Shown: positions 44,194 to 56,100 of the stretch, in pieces
Layout of the letters: the number at the start of each line of letters is the position of its first letter
How positions within the stretch are numbered: position 1 is the first letter of the stretch
Source of the DNA: Actinokineospora auranticolor
GTDB taxonomy: Bacteria; Actinomycetota; Actinomycetes; Mycobacteriales; Pseudonocardiaceae
Assembly: GCF_002934265.1 (NCBI RefSeq)
Contig: NZ_PTIX01000001.1
Location: forward strand, 62,001-126,000
Direction of reading: 5' to 3'
Length of the DNA: 64,000 bases
Made by a program: the position numbers and the translations under genes
Notes under the pieces: generated by a model
Databases searched by the model: none
What the model was told of the DNA's origin: nothing
What the model saw: only the letters and a program-made list of their open reading frames with translations

Positions 44194-46365
44194 ATGCCAG
44201 ACCCCAAGGTCCCACCCACCGGGGACTTCAGCCGAGCGACGTTCTCCGAGATCCTGTTCGCGGTCACCGGGCAGGGCAGCGACCTGCACGCCGTGCTCGA
44301 CAGCGCGGCGGGCACCGGCGAGACGCCGCAGACCTGGTTCAAGTTCACCCCGCCGGGCTCCTCGGCGAACTCCTACTCCTACCACGCCTGGGACAAGTAC
44401 TACTTCGGCGTCGACCACAACCAGGGCGCCTACCACGCGTGGAACACCGCCACCAACGACATCGAGAGCATCGCGCTGCCGCTGTTCTCCGGCAAGACCG
44501 GGCTGATGGACGTCCAGCGGTTGCGCGACTCCTCGACCGTCGTCACGGCCTACACCACCTTCCTCTCCAACAAGGCCGACATCTCGAAGTACTGGGCGGA
44601 CGGCCTCGACAGCGACGACAGCGCCTTCAAGGGCAAGGCGGCGTTCGCGATCCAGTCGAACCTGCGCAGGCTCGCCTTCACCTTCAACGACCTGCGCCAC
44701 CAGATCACGGAGGACCGGACCCCGGCCACCGCGACCGGGCTGACCGAGGCCGCGGACGCGCTGTCCACCTTCGGCAAGAACATGGCGGGCATCTGGTGGG
44801 ATTCGCGGACCTTCCTCTGGGAGGAGCCCGCGAAGACGGCCATGCTGTTCATCGAGAGCGTGCACCAGCACATCCAGCACCAGGGCCTGGACCGGGCCAC
44901 CAAGGACATGGCGAGCTGGGGCCTGCCGCCGTACCTGCTGGACCAGTGGGGTGCGAAGGACCGCGCGAAGGCCGAGCAGTACATCAAGGACTCGATGGCG
45001 CTCTACGCCTCCAACCGGCTGGCGAAACCGGTGATGCCGACCGGGATGCCGGTCGTCGACGGCGACCTCACCCTCCAGTCCACCTGGGACCAGGCGAACA
45101 CCGCCATCAGCACCTACATCCGCACCGAGCTGACGAAGATGGACGAGCGGGCGCGCGTGGAGTTCGAGAAGCTCCAGACCGCGTACCGGCGCAGCGCGCG
45201 CGGCCTCGGCACCCTCAAGGAGAACGCGCCGCCGACCATCGGCACGCTGCCCCCGACCCCACCCGACGGCGGCCCCGACGGCACCGGCGACACCCCGCCC
45301 CCGCCGCCACCCACGACCGTCCCGCCGCCCCCCAACGGCAGCGGCGGCGGCAACGGCAACGTGCCGAACCTCAACGGCAAGGGCGACATCGACCCGCCGA
45401 ACGGCGGCCCCGAAGGCAACGGACCGAACATCCCGGGGCTCAACGACTCCCTCACCGGCGGCCCGAACGGCCCGAACGGCGGTCCCGGCGGAACCGGGAA
45501 CCTGCCCGGCCTCCACGACCCGAACGGCGGCCCCGGCGGGGTCGGGAACCTGCCCGGCGCGGGCGGCCCCAACGGCGGCCCCGGCGGCTTCCCGACACTG
45601 CTCCCCGGTCCGAACGGCGGCGGTGTCGGGCGGTTGCCCGGCACCGGACCGGGCCGCGACCCGGCCAACGGCGGCCCCGGCGGCATCGGGGACATCCCCG
45701 GTGTGGTCGGCGACGGACCCGACGGCACCATCGGCGACGACGGCTGGCAGCCAGGCCAACGGGATCCGCTGTCCCCGCAGCTGCCCGGCTCCTCGGGGGG
45801 CGCCAACGGCGGCGCCAGCTTCGGCCCCGGCTCCACCCCGGGCTCCCTGCCCGGCGTCGACCTCAACGCCGAACAGCTCGGCAAGCTGGCCGAAGGCGCG
45901 GGCGGCGGCGCGGGCGGTCTCGACGCCTGGGGCGCGGCCGGTGGCGGCGCGGGCGTCGGCTCGGACGGGGCCTTCGGGTCCGGTTCCGGCGAGGGGTGGT
46001 CGGACTGGTCGGGGCGCGGCGGCGACGCGGGTGCGGGCGCGGGCGGCCCGGGGTCGGTCGACGGGCGCGAGGACCAGCGCGGCGGGATGCCGTTCATGCC
46101 GCCGATGATGGGCGGGATGGGGGGCGCGGGTGGCGCGGGCCGCGAGGAGAAGGAGCGGGAGCGCACCACCTGGCTGTCGGAGGACGAGAAGGTCTGGGGC
46201 ACCGACACCGACATCGGCGACGGCGTCATCGGCCGCCCGGACAGCGGCGCCCCCGAGATCGACGAGCCGCTGGTCACCACGCACGTGCACCTGCGCACCG
46301 GTGCCCGGAGCAAGCCCGTCGAGCAGCCCACCCGCACCACCGAGCAGACCGCGACGACCTCGTAG
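44194..46365 (+). CDS. T7SS-associated protein with Gly/Pro/Asn-rich repeats
   Basis: 723 aa. An N-terminal helical domain of about 345 residues (WWDSRTFLWEEPAKTAMLF, then TKMDERARVEFEKLQTAYR) is followed by a Pro-rich linker and a Gly/Pro/Asn repeat region (about 422-505, units of NGGPGG-x-GNLPG). A Gly/Ala-rich spacer and a C-terminal motif (GMPFMPPMMGGMGG, then RERTTWLSEDEKVWG) complete it; this end motif is shared by many T7SS-linked proteins of this family of bacteria. It probably forms a surface-exposed secreted partner. CGAGGAG sets the ATG. Confidence 0.78.
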   Translation: MPDPKVPPTGDFSRATFSEILFAVTGQGSDLHAVLDSAAGTGETPQTWFKFTPPGSSANSYSYHAWDKYYFGVDHNQGAYHAWNTATNDIESIALPLFSGKTGLMDVQRLRDSSTVVTAYTTFLSNKADISKYWADGLDSDDSAFKGKAAFAIQSNLRRLAFTFNDLRHQITEDRTPATATGLTEAADALSTFGKNMAGIWWDSRTFLWEEPAKTAMLFIESVHQHIQHQGLDRATKDMASWGLPPYLLDQWGAKDRAKAEQYIKDSMALYASNRLAKPVMPTGMPVVDGDLTLQSTWDQANTAISTYIRTELTKMDERARVEFEKLQTAYRRSARGLGTLKENAPPTIGTLPPTPPDGGPDGTGDTPPPPPPTTVPPPPNGSGGGNGNVPNLNGKGDIDPPNGGPEGNGPNIPGLNDSLTGGPNGPNGGPGGTGNLPGLHDPNGGPGGVGNLPGAGGPNGGPGGFPTLLPGPNGGGVGRLPGTGPGRDPANGGPGGIGDIPGVVGDGPDGTIGDDGWQPGQRDPLSPQLPGSSGGANGGASFGPGSTPGSLPGVDLNAEQLGKLAEGAGGGAGGLDAWGAAGGGAGVGSDGAFGSGSGEGWSDWSGRGGDAGAGAGGPGSVDGREDQRGGMPFMPPMMGGMGGAGGAGREEKERERTTWLSEDEKVWGTDTDIGDGVIGRPDSGAPEIDEPLVTTHVHLRTGARSKPVEQPTRTTEQTATTS

Positions 46366-46374
46366 GAGGAACGG

Positions 46375-46782
46375 ATGTCGACACCACTGCACAACGAACT
46401 GGCCGCCGCGCTGGTCGAGCTGCGGGAGCAGCAGACGCGCATCACCGAGGCCGTGGCCAAGGTGGCCGAGGCGAGCACGACCGTCGCGGCCGACGACCGG
46501 ATGGTGGAGGCCACTGTGGACGGCCAGGGCAAGCTGGTCGGCCTCAAGTTCCACGGCCGCCGCTGGCGCGACCTGGCCCCCGGCGAACTGGCCGCCCGAC
46601 TGGTCGACGTGGTCGCCAAGGCCCAGGACCAGGCGGCGGCGGCCACCGCAAGCGTTTTCGCCGGGGTGATGCCGAACGGCATGTCGTTCACCAAGGACAG
46701 TGCCGACGACCTGATCAGCGAACTCGACGCCATGTTCGACACCGCCGTCGCCAACGGCACCCCGCAGGGGGGACCGCGGTGA
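46375..46782 (+). CDS. YbaB/EbfC-like protein of the T7SS cluster
   Basis: 135 aa. The N-terminal helix and beta-hairpin with VEATVDGQGKLVGLKFHGR is the YbaB/EbfC signature. Such proteins are common in actinobacterial ESX loci, with a role unlike the nucleoid protein; a chaperone-like function is inferred. ATG 46375 with AGGAGGA upstream. It overlaps the next GTG by 4 bp (GTGA). Confidence 0.83.
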   Translation: MSTPLHNELAAALVELREQQTRITEAVAKVAEASTTVAADDRMVEATVDGQGKLVGLKFHGRRWRDLAPGELAARLVDVVAKAQDQAAAATASVFAGVMPNGMSFTKDSADDLISELDAMFDTAVANGTPQGGPR

Positions 46783-47084
46783 GCAGGCTGGCGGTCGACC
46801 CCGAGGCGCTGCGCAACGGCGGCGTGAACATCCGGGCCACTGTGGACCTGGCGGTCGACATCTGCAACCAGCTGTTCATCGCCGCCGACACCAACCGCGG
46901 CGCGGGCGGCACCGGCGAGATCGGGGAGAAGTTCGACTCCGGCTACCGCCCCGGCGAGGAGCAGGCGCTGAAGTTCCTGCGCCTGCTGCAGAAGTCCCTG
47001 GGCGAGACCGGGAGCCGCACCATCACCACCGCGGGCGTCTTCCGCGAGACCGACGAGGACGCCAACGCCGCCGTACCGCCCTGA
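46779..47084 (+). CDS. EspC/DUF2580-like T7SS-associated protein
   Basis: 101 aa from GTG 46779, overlapping the YbaB stop. It starts SRLAVDPEALRNGGVNIRAT and is helical throughout, with the pattern of ESX-1 secretion-associated (EspC-type) proteins. The C-terminus (TTAGVFRETDEDANAA) contains no clear YxxxD/E. It is probably exported with the giant protein encoded 52 bp downstream. Confidence 0.78.
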   Translation: MSRLAVDPEALRNGGVNIRATVDLAVDICNQLFIAADTNRGAGGTGEIGEKFDSGYRPGEEQALKFLRLLQKSLGETGSRTITTAGVFRETDEDANAAVPP

Positions 47085-47136
47085 CCGGTCCACGCCAGTG
47101 GTCCCTGACGTGATCGACGTGGAGGTGTGACCGGCC

Positions 47137-50100
47137 ATGGCCATGATGGTCTCCGACGAGGTGCGCAAGCTGTTCCAGGTCCTCACCGGCGAGGAGTGGC
47201 CGGACGCCAACGAGGACAAGCTGCGGGCGCTCGCGGACGCGTGGGAGACCACCGCCAACCGGCTGACCGGCGAACTGGCGCCGGACCTGCGGCGGGCCGT
47301 GGCCGGCATCCGGTCCACCTTCACCGGGGCCGCCGAACTGGCTTTCGCCAACCGGATGGCCCCGTACGTCGAGGGCAGCGACAACTACCTCTCCATCGCC
47401 GACGAGCAGTTCCGGGCGCTGGCGAAGTTCCTGCGGGACCTGGCGCTGGAGGTCGAGTACGTCAAGATCGTGTCGATCCTGACGCTGGTCTCGCTGATCG
47501 TCGAGATCGCCTGGGCCATCGCCATGGCGGGCCCGACCGCGGGCGGCAGCATGGCCTGGCTCGCCGCCCGCATGGCGATCGTGCGGTGGCTGCTCAAGAC
47601 GCTGCTGGGCAGGCTGCTGATCCGGGTGCTGCAGGCGGAGCTCCTGGGCATCGCGTTCCAGCTGGTGATCGACGTGCTGGCCCAGCTCATCCAGTTCGGC
47701 ATGGGCAGCCGCACGGAGTGGAACCCGAAGTACACGCTGTCGGCGGTGGCGGTCGGCGCGCTCGGCGGCGCGCTGACCCTGCCGCTGGCCGGGATCGGCA
47801 AGGCCATCGCGCACGTCTCCACGTCCGGTCTGGACTCGTGGCTGGGCAAGATCGCCAAGGGCAAGTTCGACTGGCACAAGGCCGTGCCGCACCACCTCAC
47901 CGAGATCGGTGTCGAGGCGTTCCACGAAACCTTCACCGAGGCGCTGTACAAGTACATCACCGAGGGCGAATGGGAGATGAACCCGTACTCCGCCACCTCG
48001 GGCGCGGTGTCCGGCACGGCGGGCGCGGTGGGTACGACGATCGGCGACGCCCTGCACACGCCGCCGCCCCCGACGACCCCCGGCGCGAACGGCACGGGGG
48101 AGAACCCGGTGACGAGACCGGACATCGTCGTGGAGGACGACAAGGTCTCGGTGGACGACCCGACGGCCCCGCTGCTGGGACCGAACACCGGGCCGACGGA
48201 CACCGTCGGCGGGCTGATCGGACCCAAGACAGGCACACCCGTGCCGGTCACCGGCGGCACGCTGAGTCCCCAGGTGGGCACCGGGCAACCCGGCGGCGCC
48301 GGGCCCGGTCCGCAGGTCCCCGGTACCGCGACGAACACCGGCGGGCAGGGGCAGAACGGCACGGTCGGCCAATCCGGCAACCAGACCGGGCAGCAGACCA
48401 GTACGTCACAGGGCACCACGCGTGGTCAGAACGCGGGGCAGCCCACCACGACTCCGAGCACGACCCCCTCGACCACGACTTCGACGACGACAGCCCCCAC
48501 GACTTCGACGACCAACACCCCGGCCACCGCACAAACGCAGCCGGTCTCGACGACGTCCACGAGCACGTCCCAGACCTCGACCACCCCGGCCACAACCGCT
48601 CAGACCTCGACGACCTCGACCTCGACGACCTCGACGACCAACGCCCCGAGCACAGCGCAAACCACGTCCCAGACCGCCACGACCGCCACCCAAACCGGCA
48701 CCACCCAGTCCAACTCCGGCCAGAGCGGCGCCGCGCAGTCGCAGTCGACTTCGAACAAGGTCGCGGTGGGCCAGGGCGGCACGCCGAGCACGATGAGCCA
48801 GACCAGCTCGACCCAGGCCGGGACCACCCAGTCCACCTCGGGGCAGAGCGGGGCCACGCAGTCGCAGTCGAACAAGGTCGCGGTGGGGCAAGGCGGTACC
48901 CCGAGCACGGTGAGCCAGACCAGTTCCACGCAGGCAGGCACCAGTCAGTCCAACTCCGGTCAGAACGGCGCCGCGGCGAACAAGGTGGCTGTGGGCCAGA
49001 ACGGCATACCGAGCACGGCGAGTCAGACCGGTTCCACGCAGGCCGGGGTCAGCCAGACCAACTCCGGTCAGAGTGGCGCCGCGCAGTCGGCCGCTACCAA
49101 GGCCGTGGGCCAGGGCAGCACGTCAAGCACGGTGAGCCAGGCCAACTCGACAGCGACCACACCTGGTCCGTCCGGCAAGGGACTGCCCCGCGCCACCCAA
49201 TCCACCGCAGGCGGAAAGCGGCGGGCGGACGCGGGTCGCAAGGACAAGGTCGGCGAGTCGGAACTCACCCGGCCCACGACCAGCACCCCTTCCCTCCCCA
49301 CCACCGCCAAGACGCCCCAGACCGCCGTCGCGACCGCCGGGCCGGACGGCCAAGGCGTGAAGCGGCGCAAGGTCGAGGTCGCCCCGCAGGTCCAACGACG
49401 CAAGCCCGCCTTCTCCGTGCCCGGCCGGTTCAGCGACTTCCGCCGGTGGGTCGGGTCCATCAACCCCGCGGGCGGCACCCTCAACTGCGTCGACGCCACC
49501 GTCGCGTTCCACTCGACCTGGCGGGGTCAGGCCACCGACGCGGGCACCGGCAGGCAGAGCGCGGGCCGGGCGGGGGAGCGGACCGGGTACGCGCCCCAGT
49601 ACATCGGCGAGGGCAAGGCCGCCGTCGACGAGGTGGTGCGGCGCGTCCGCGAGGGCGGGCACGGCACCGACGCCCTGGTGTTCACCACACCGCCCGGCGC
49701 CAAGGACGGGCACGCGTGGAACATCGTCAACCAGGACGGGGTCGTCTCCCACGTCGATGCCCAGGACGGCACCTGGGGCACCAAGACCCCACCCGCGGGC
49801 AAGGTCTGGGCGATCACGCTCGACCCGGCGGGGGAGTTCATCGGCGGGCCGACCCTCGACAACGCGGGCAGCACCGGGCCGCAGGCGATCGGTGACTCGT
49901 TCGGGCGGCGGCCCATCGCCAACGTGGCGAACCTCGCCGCGCAAGCCGTCACCGACGCCCGAGGCCACCAGACCGCGGCCGAGCGCTCGGTGCTGGCGGC
50001 CGAGCAGCAGCGCCGGTCCGCGCAGGCCCAGGTTGTCGCGGCGAACGAGGCCAACCGGCAGGCCCAGGCCGCGGTCGCGGCCACCCAAGCCGTTGCCGCG

Positions 50101-53100
50101 CCGCTGATCCAGCGGCTCAACCAGATCCGCGGCCAGATCAACACCGAGGTCGCCACCCTGGAGGACCAGGTTCGCGCCGAGGGCCTGCTCCAGCAGCGCA
50201 ACGACCGGGCCGACCAGCAGGAAGACGTCATCGCGCAGCGGGTCACGGACGCGCAGACCGGCATGAACAACGCGGCCACCCCCGCGGCGGCCCTGGTCGC
50301 CCAGACCGCACGCGACCGCGCCCAGATCGAACTCGACACCCTCGTCGAGACCCACCGTCCACTGCGGACCCAACTCGAGACCGCCACCCGGACCCGGCGC
50401 GGCACCCAGGCGCGACTGGCGGCCCTGCGCACCCAGGAGGCCGCCGCGCACGCCGCCGCCCGCGGTCCGCACGTCTCCGCGACCGCGGCCAACACCAGCG
50501 CCCAGACGGCGGGCCAACGCACCCAGGCCGCCACCCAAGCCGCCACGCAGACCAACACCCACCACCAGACCACCATCACCCAGCGGCAGGCCGCGGCGGA
50601 CGCGGTCGCCACCGCCGTCGGCCTCCAGACCCGGATCACCACCGAGGCCGCCACCGAACTGCGCCTGCACAACGAGGCCCAGCGCCGCCTGGGGCTCGCG
50701 GACACCGCCGCCGAGGACCTGCGCCTGCTCACCGAACGCGAAGGCCAACTGACCCAACGCATCGAAGGTTTGCAGAACCAGGTCGACCAGACCAAACGGG
50801 ACATCGCTCGCGACAAAGCGGCGGCCGCACAGCAGAACGCGGGTCCCAGCAACGCCCAGCAGAGCGCACCGCAGAGCACCGCACCGGATCCCCGCGAGCG
50901 GACCGTCGCGGAGCAGGAAGCCGAGATCGTCACCCTGACCGGTCAACGCGACCCCATGTCCGCGCAGATCGTGCGGGACACGCGGACCGCGGGACAACTG
51001 CGCGACGAGGCCAACGAGGCCCAAACCCAGGCCGACCAGCAGGCCGATCTGGTCGACAACCTGTACAACCAGCTCACCACCGCCCGCGACGACGCCGACA
51101 CCGCCGCCCAGGCCGCCGCCGCGGCGGCCACCTCGGCCGCGAACACGGCCCGCAACGCCAAGGACCTCGCGGCGGAGGCCAAGAACGCCGCCAAGCAGGG
51201 CGACGTCGAACGCGGCCTCACCCTGCTCACCGACGTGCCCTTCGCCGAGCGGATCGCCGTCGAGCGGATGGGCGACACCACCGGTGTGCAGAACTCGGTC
51301 ACCGGCCTGTTCGGCGACCAGAACGCGGCCATCGCGGGGCAGGCGGGGCAGGCCGCGCGCCAGGCCGTCGAGCAGCACCTGGACGACATCATCAACCAGG
51401 GCCACGAGATCACCGTCACCCTCGGCGACGGCACCCAGGCCCGTGTCCTGCTCACCGGCACCCCCAAGCGCCCCGGGGACACGCGCAAGTCCGCCACCGT
51501 CAACGCCGTGCCCAACTCCCACCCCGACGTGGTCAAGACGGTGCGCGACGACGCGGCCAACCCCGTCGCCATCTCCACGTCGTCCAACCTGCCGGTCCGC
51601 GTGCCGTTCGTGTCGCTGGTGCCGATCGTCGACGTCGTCCCGTTCCTGCGCCCGGTCGCCTCCGCCGGGTTCACCCTCAGGCGCAACCAGGGCATGACGT
51701 CGAACAACACCAGCAGGCCCGGTGTGCGGACCGCCGACCGGGCGTGGGTGGAGACCGACATCGAGATCACCGCCACCCGGATCGGCAACCCCAACCCCGC
51801 GGTGTCCACAGTGGATGTCGGGATGCGGGTGCCCGCCGTGGTGCCGACCAACACCGCTCCCGTGGCGCTGCCGGACAACGGCCGCGACCAGCTCACCTCC
51901 GACGCGGTCCGGGTCCCCACGGCCTTCACCGACGGCATCACCACGCAGGTCGGCGCCCAGCACCGCAAGTCGGTCGCGGACCTGTTGTCCTCGCCGGGTG
52001 TTCGGCACATGCGCGACAACGGCCGCGTCACCGAGACCATCGGCGGCCAGCAGGTCGTGGTCACGCCCAACGGCGCCCCGCAGGTGAGCCTGCTCGGCCC
52101 GTCCAACAAGGTCGACGAGCAGCGCACGGGCACCGCGCCGTCGTCGGTCATCAACAAGGGCAGCGACATCACCGCCGCCCTCGGCATGGCCGCGGGCATG
52201 GACACGAGCGACTTCCAGTGGTTCCTCGGCCTGTTCAGCGACTTCGCCAGCCAGCGCACCGGCGGCTACACCCGCGGCAACGAGTCCGCGGTCGAACGCA
52301 ACGCCACGCAGCCCGAGCTGGTCTACCAGGTCACCCGCACGCTCGACGTCGCGGTCGGTGCGAACGCGCCCACCCAGGGCACGGTCACGGAACTGGTCAC
52401 CATTCCCGTTCCCGTGGCGCGGGAACTCGGTTTGCCCATCCCGCAACACCTCTCGCCGACAAACTCCTCGCCGCGCACCGCGGGCAACCAGCCCTACCGG
52501 ATCGGCACCGACGACATCACCGCCGTGCCGCGCAAGAACGACATCGTCACCTTCATCACCAACGGGCTCGACCAAACGGGCCAGGACGCGGTCAACGAGA
52601 AGTTCGACAGCGACCCCAAGACGGTCACCGCCCTCTACAACGCGCTGCACGGCGGCGAGGAGGTCAACTGGATCTCCGGCGGCTTCCAGCACACCCTCGA
52701 GATCTACGCTTCCATCACCCCGCCCGCCGGGAGTTTCCCCTCCGGGCAGGCGAAAGCGACCGTGCAGGACCACGCGACCTCGCAGCGCAGGCGCAACGAC
52801 CAGCTCAGCCGCAACGCGCGTCTCGGCCTCGGCTTCGAGTTCCGGCCGATCTTCAAGGACCGCCCGTCCGGCAAGCCCGAGGGCGGCGGTACGCAGTCGT
52901 CCGCGCTGCCCAGGTTCGTCGTCTCCGGCACCTGGGAGCGGAGCCGCGCGTCGATCGTCGGCACCAACGGCCGCGACGGGCGCGTCACCGCGTACGGCGG
53001 CGAGTACCGGGGCTTCGACGGCACCATGGAAATCGTCGTCGTCCACCGGCAGACGGTGGAGCCCAACTGGTTCCGCCGGGTCTTCATGGGCGGCAAGATG

Positions 53101-56100
53101 ACCCTCGGCCCCAACTCGGCCGACAGGCTCACCGAACCGACCGCCGCCGAAATCACCAACGCGCTCACGCAGAACGTCAACCTGGCCGCCAACACCCCGC
53201 AGCTGAGCAAGCGCACGTTCCACAACGCCGTCACGGTGTCCGCGCCGGTCGACAAGTTCGCGTGGTCCGACCAGCCGGTCACGGCGAGCACGATGACCCC
53301 GGGCCTGTTCGTCGGCACCCCGCCCGCGTTGGCCAACGGCACGGTGGTGGTCGACCCGGAGCTGTTCGGCGAGTTCGCGGGCATCGAGCACGTGCGGGTC
53401 ACGCAGAACAGCGTCGACGCACTCGACATCGTGCTCGCCAAGAGCGTGGAGACGCTGCCCGTGCCCGCCCCGCCGCCCAACATGCCCGCGCCGGTCACCC
53501 GGCGTTCCCCGTGGGCGGGCGGCATGTGGCCGTCGTGGGGCACGCGCACCGTCACCGAGACCAACCGCGGCGGTGGCCTGCCGAACCGGCAGATCCGCTA
53601 CAAGCTCTCCAACCTGACCCGCCCGGGCACCGCGGCGGCCAACGCGGTGCGCGGGTTCGTGTCCCAGGTCGGACGGCGCGGGTTCAGCGTGCTGGGCCTC
53701 AACGGTGAGGTCGGCGGCCCGCACAAGCTGGTCGAACCCGGCCGGTTGACCGACATGAACGGCTCGTTGTCCGCCACCGCGGCCTATTCCGCGCCGCGCG
53801 TGGTCGATGTGCGCAAGGACGGCCAGTTGCAGCGCAGGCAGGACGGCGACCTGGTCGTGAACAACACCAAGCACCGCCAGTTCGGCGCCGAGGCGGAACT
53901 GGCCTTCGACGCGATGCCCCGGCGCGTGTCGCCGTGGGGCGCCCGGGTGCGGATGGTGTTCGGCGGGAACAAGCGCTGGGGCAGGGGAAAGACGAGCGAA
54001 CTCACGCCCGGTGGCCGTCAGCTCTACAACTACAAGGGCCCGACGGTGTGGGTGGCGATGGACGTCCGCTACACCTACACCGGCGACGTCAACATCCGCA
54101 ACAGCATCAAGACCGCGACCACGGAAACCGTGCCGGTCACCGTGGACGAGCCGGATGGCGTGCTCGTGCAGCTCCCCGCGCGCACGGCGGCCGAGCTGTT
54201 CACCCAGAGCGGCCTGCCGGTGCCGCCGGAGATCACGGCCGTGCTGCCGAACGCGCCCGCCCCCACCGGCGCGACGCAGCACCTGATCAACGGCGGCCCG
54301 GGCTACGTTTCCCACGGCACGACAACGGTCTTCAACTCCCGCATGCACGGGCCGGACCCGCTCGTGGGCGCGCGGGCGCGGCTCGACGAGCTCGGCGTGA
54401 CGGGCAAGTGGCAGCGGGACGTGCTGGAGCGGCTGACGGAGCTGTTCGGCAGTCCACGGGGGATGTTGTCGCTCAAGGACGTGCTGAGCGACAGCGGCAT
54501 CGTGTCCATCCCGAACAACGACCCGTTCTACCAGGACGTCGTGGACATCCGGATCGTCGCGACGCCCACGGCCCAGCCCGCGCCCCCCGCGGTGGTCCGG
54601 CCCGCGTCGCGGATCACGCCGCTGGTGCCGAACTCGCAGACCACCTACTCCTACATCACCACCACGAACGCCCAGCAGAACACCGGCTCCTACCAGCTCT
54701 CCGCCGGGTTGCAGACCGACGCGCTGCACCGCACGGCCGCGCCGCGCACCACCAACCCCGACGGTTCGGTCACCGTCGGTCCCGGGTCGAAGCTCGGCAT
54801 GTTCGGCGCGCTCACCGGTGTCAGCAGGCAGGTCGCGGAGTCGGAGGTCGCGCCGGGCAGCAAGACGCTCAAGCCGATGCGGCTGCTGACCTTCGACCAG
54901 CTCGACCGCGCGTCCCACGACGTCACGTACTCGCTGGAGATCTCCCGCGTCCGCACCCCGCTGCCCGCGGCGGACACGATGACGCTCAACATCACCCGGT
55001 TGTTCAACCGCAGTGACATGGCCACCACGCCGGTCACGGTGAACGGGTCGGTGGACCTGGTCGCGCCGGACCCCCGGTCGTCGCCCGCGATGACCGCGCC
55101 GACCACCGCGCCCACCTTCGACGTGCTGGCGCAGAACCCGCTGAAGCTGCCGCCGACCGACGCCAACCACGTCCAGCAGCAGACGCTGGACCCCGATGCC
55201 CAGTGGCACATCGAGTCCATGGGTTCGGACACGGTCAAGGCGATCCGCGAGGCGGTCTTCGCGCAGATGTCGAACCAGCCGGTGGGGAACGGGAACAACC
55301 TGCCGCGCAACAACTTCACCACCGCCGCCGCGAACCGGTCCACCTACACCAACAAGGGCACGACGTCGGAGTACGCGCTGCACTCGCTGACCACCGGCAC
55401 AGCCCTGCACAACGGTGGCTGGTCGCTGTTCAGCGGCCCCACGTACACGACGAGGGGGATCGTCGGCGCCAAGCACGCCCTGTACGACGACCTGGTCGAC
55501 CTGTCGATCGCCGGGCGGTTCGTGCCGGGCACGTTCCGGCAGGTGCAACTGCCCGGGGGCGGCGGCAAGGTCGACCACGGCCGGGAAACCGAGGACGTCA
55601 GCCTGAGCGGGTCCTCGCGCACGGTCACCTGGACGCGGGGCATCACCGCGGCCGGGCAGGGCGGCGGCACCGTGCTGAACCCGAACGACAAGCTGACACC
55701 CGGCCCCGCGAACCTGTCGACCGCCCCGACCGCCGGTACCGACAGCGGCATCGCGAACCCGGACGCCAGGACGAACGGCCGGTTCGACCTGACGGTCGAG
55801 TCGCAGGGCGGCCGGTCGTACCTGTTCGACGTGACCACCGAGTTCTTCGTGGACGTCAAGCCGCGCAACACGAACTGGGTCCCGGCTCTCGGCCGCAAGA
55901 TCAAGGGTTGGTTCGGCGGCGGCACGACCCCGCCGGGCACGGTGAAGGTCACGACCACCGACGACGTGCGGGTCCGGGTGTGGGAGGCGGACGCGCTGCG
56001 CGAGGGCCTGATCACCATCGCGGACGTGTGGACCGGCACGAACACCGCGCCGCCGACGGGGTTGGGGATCACCCGGGCCGGCGACGGGGCGACCCTGCAC

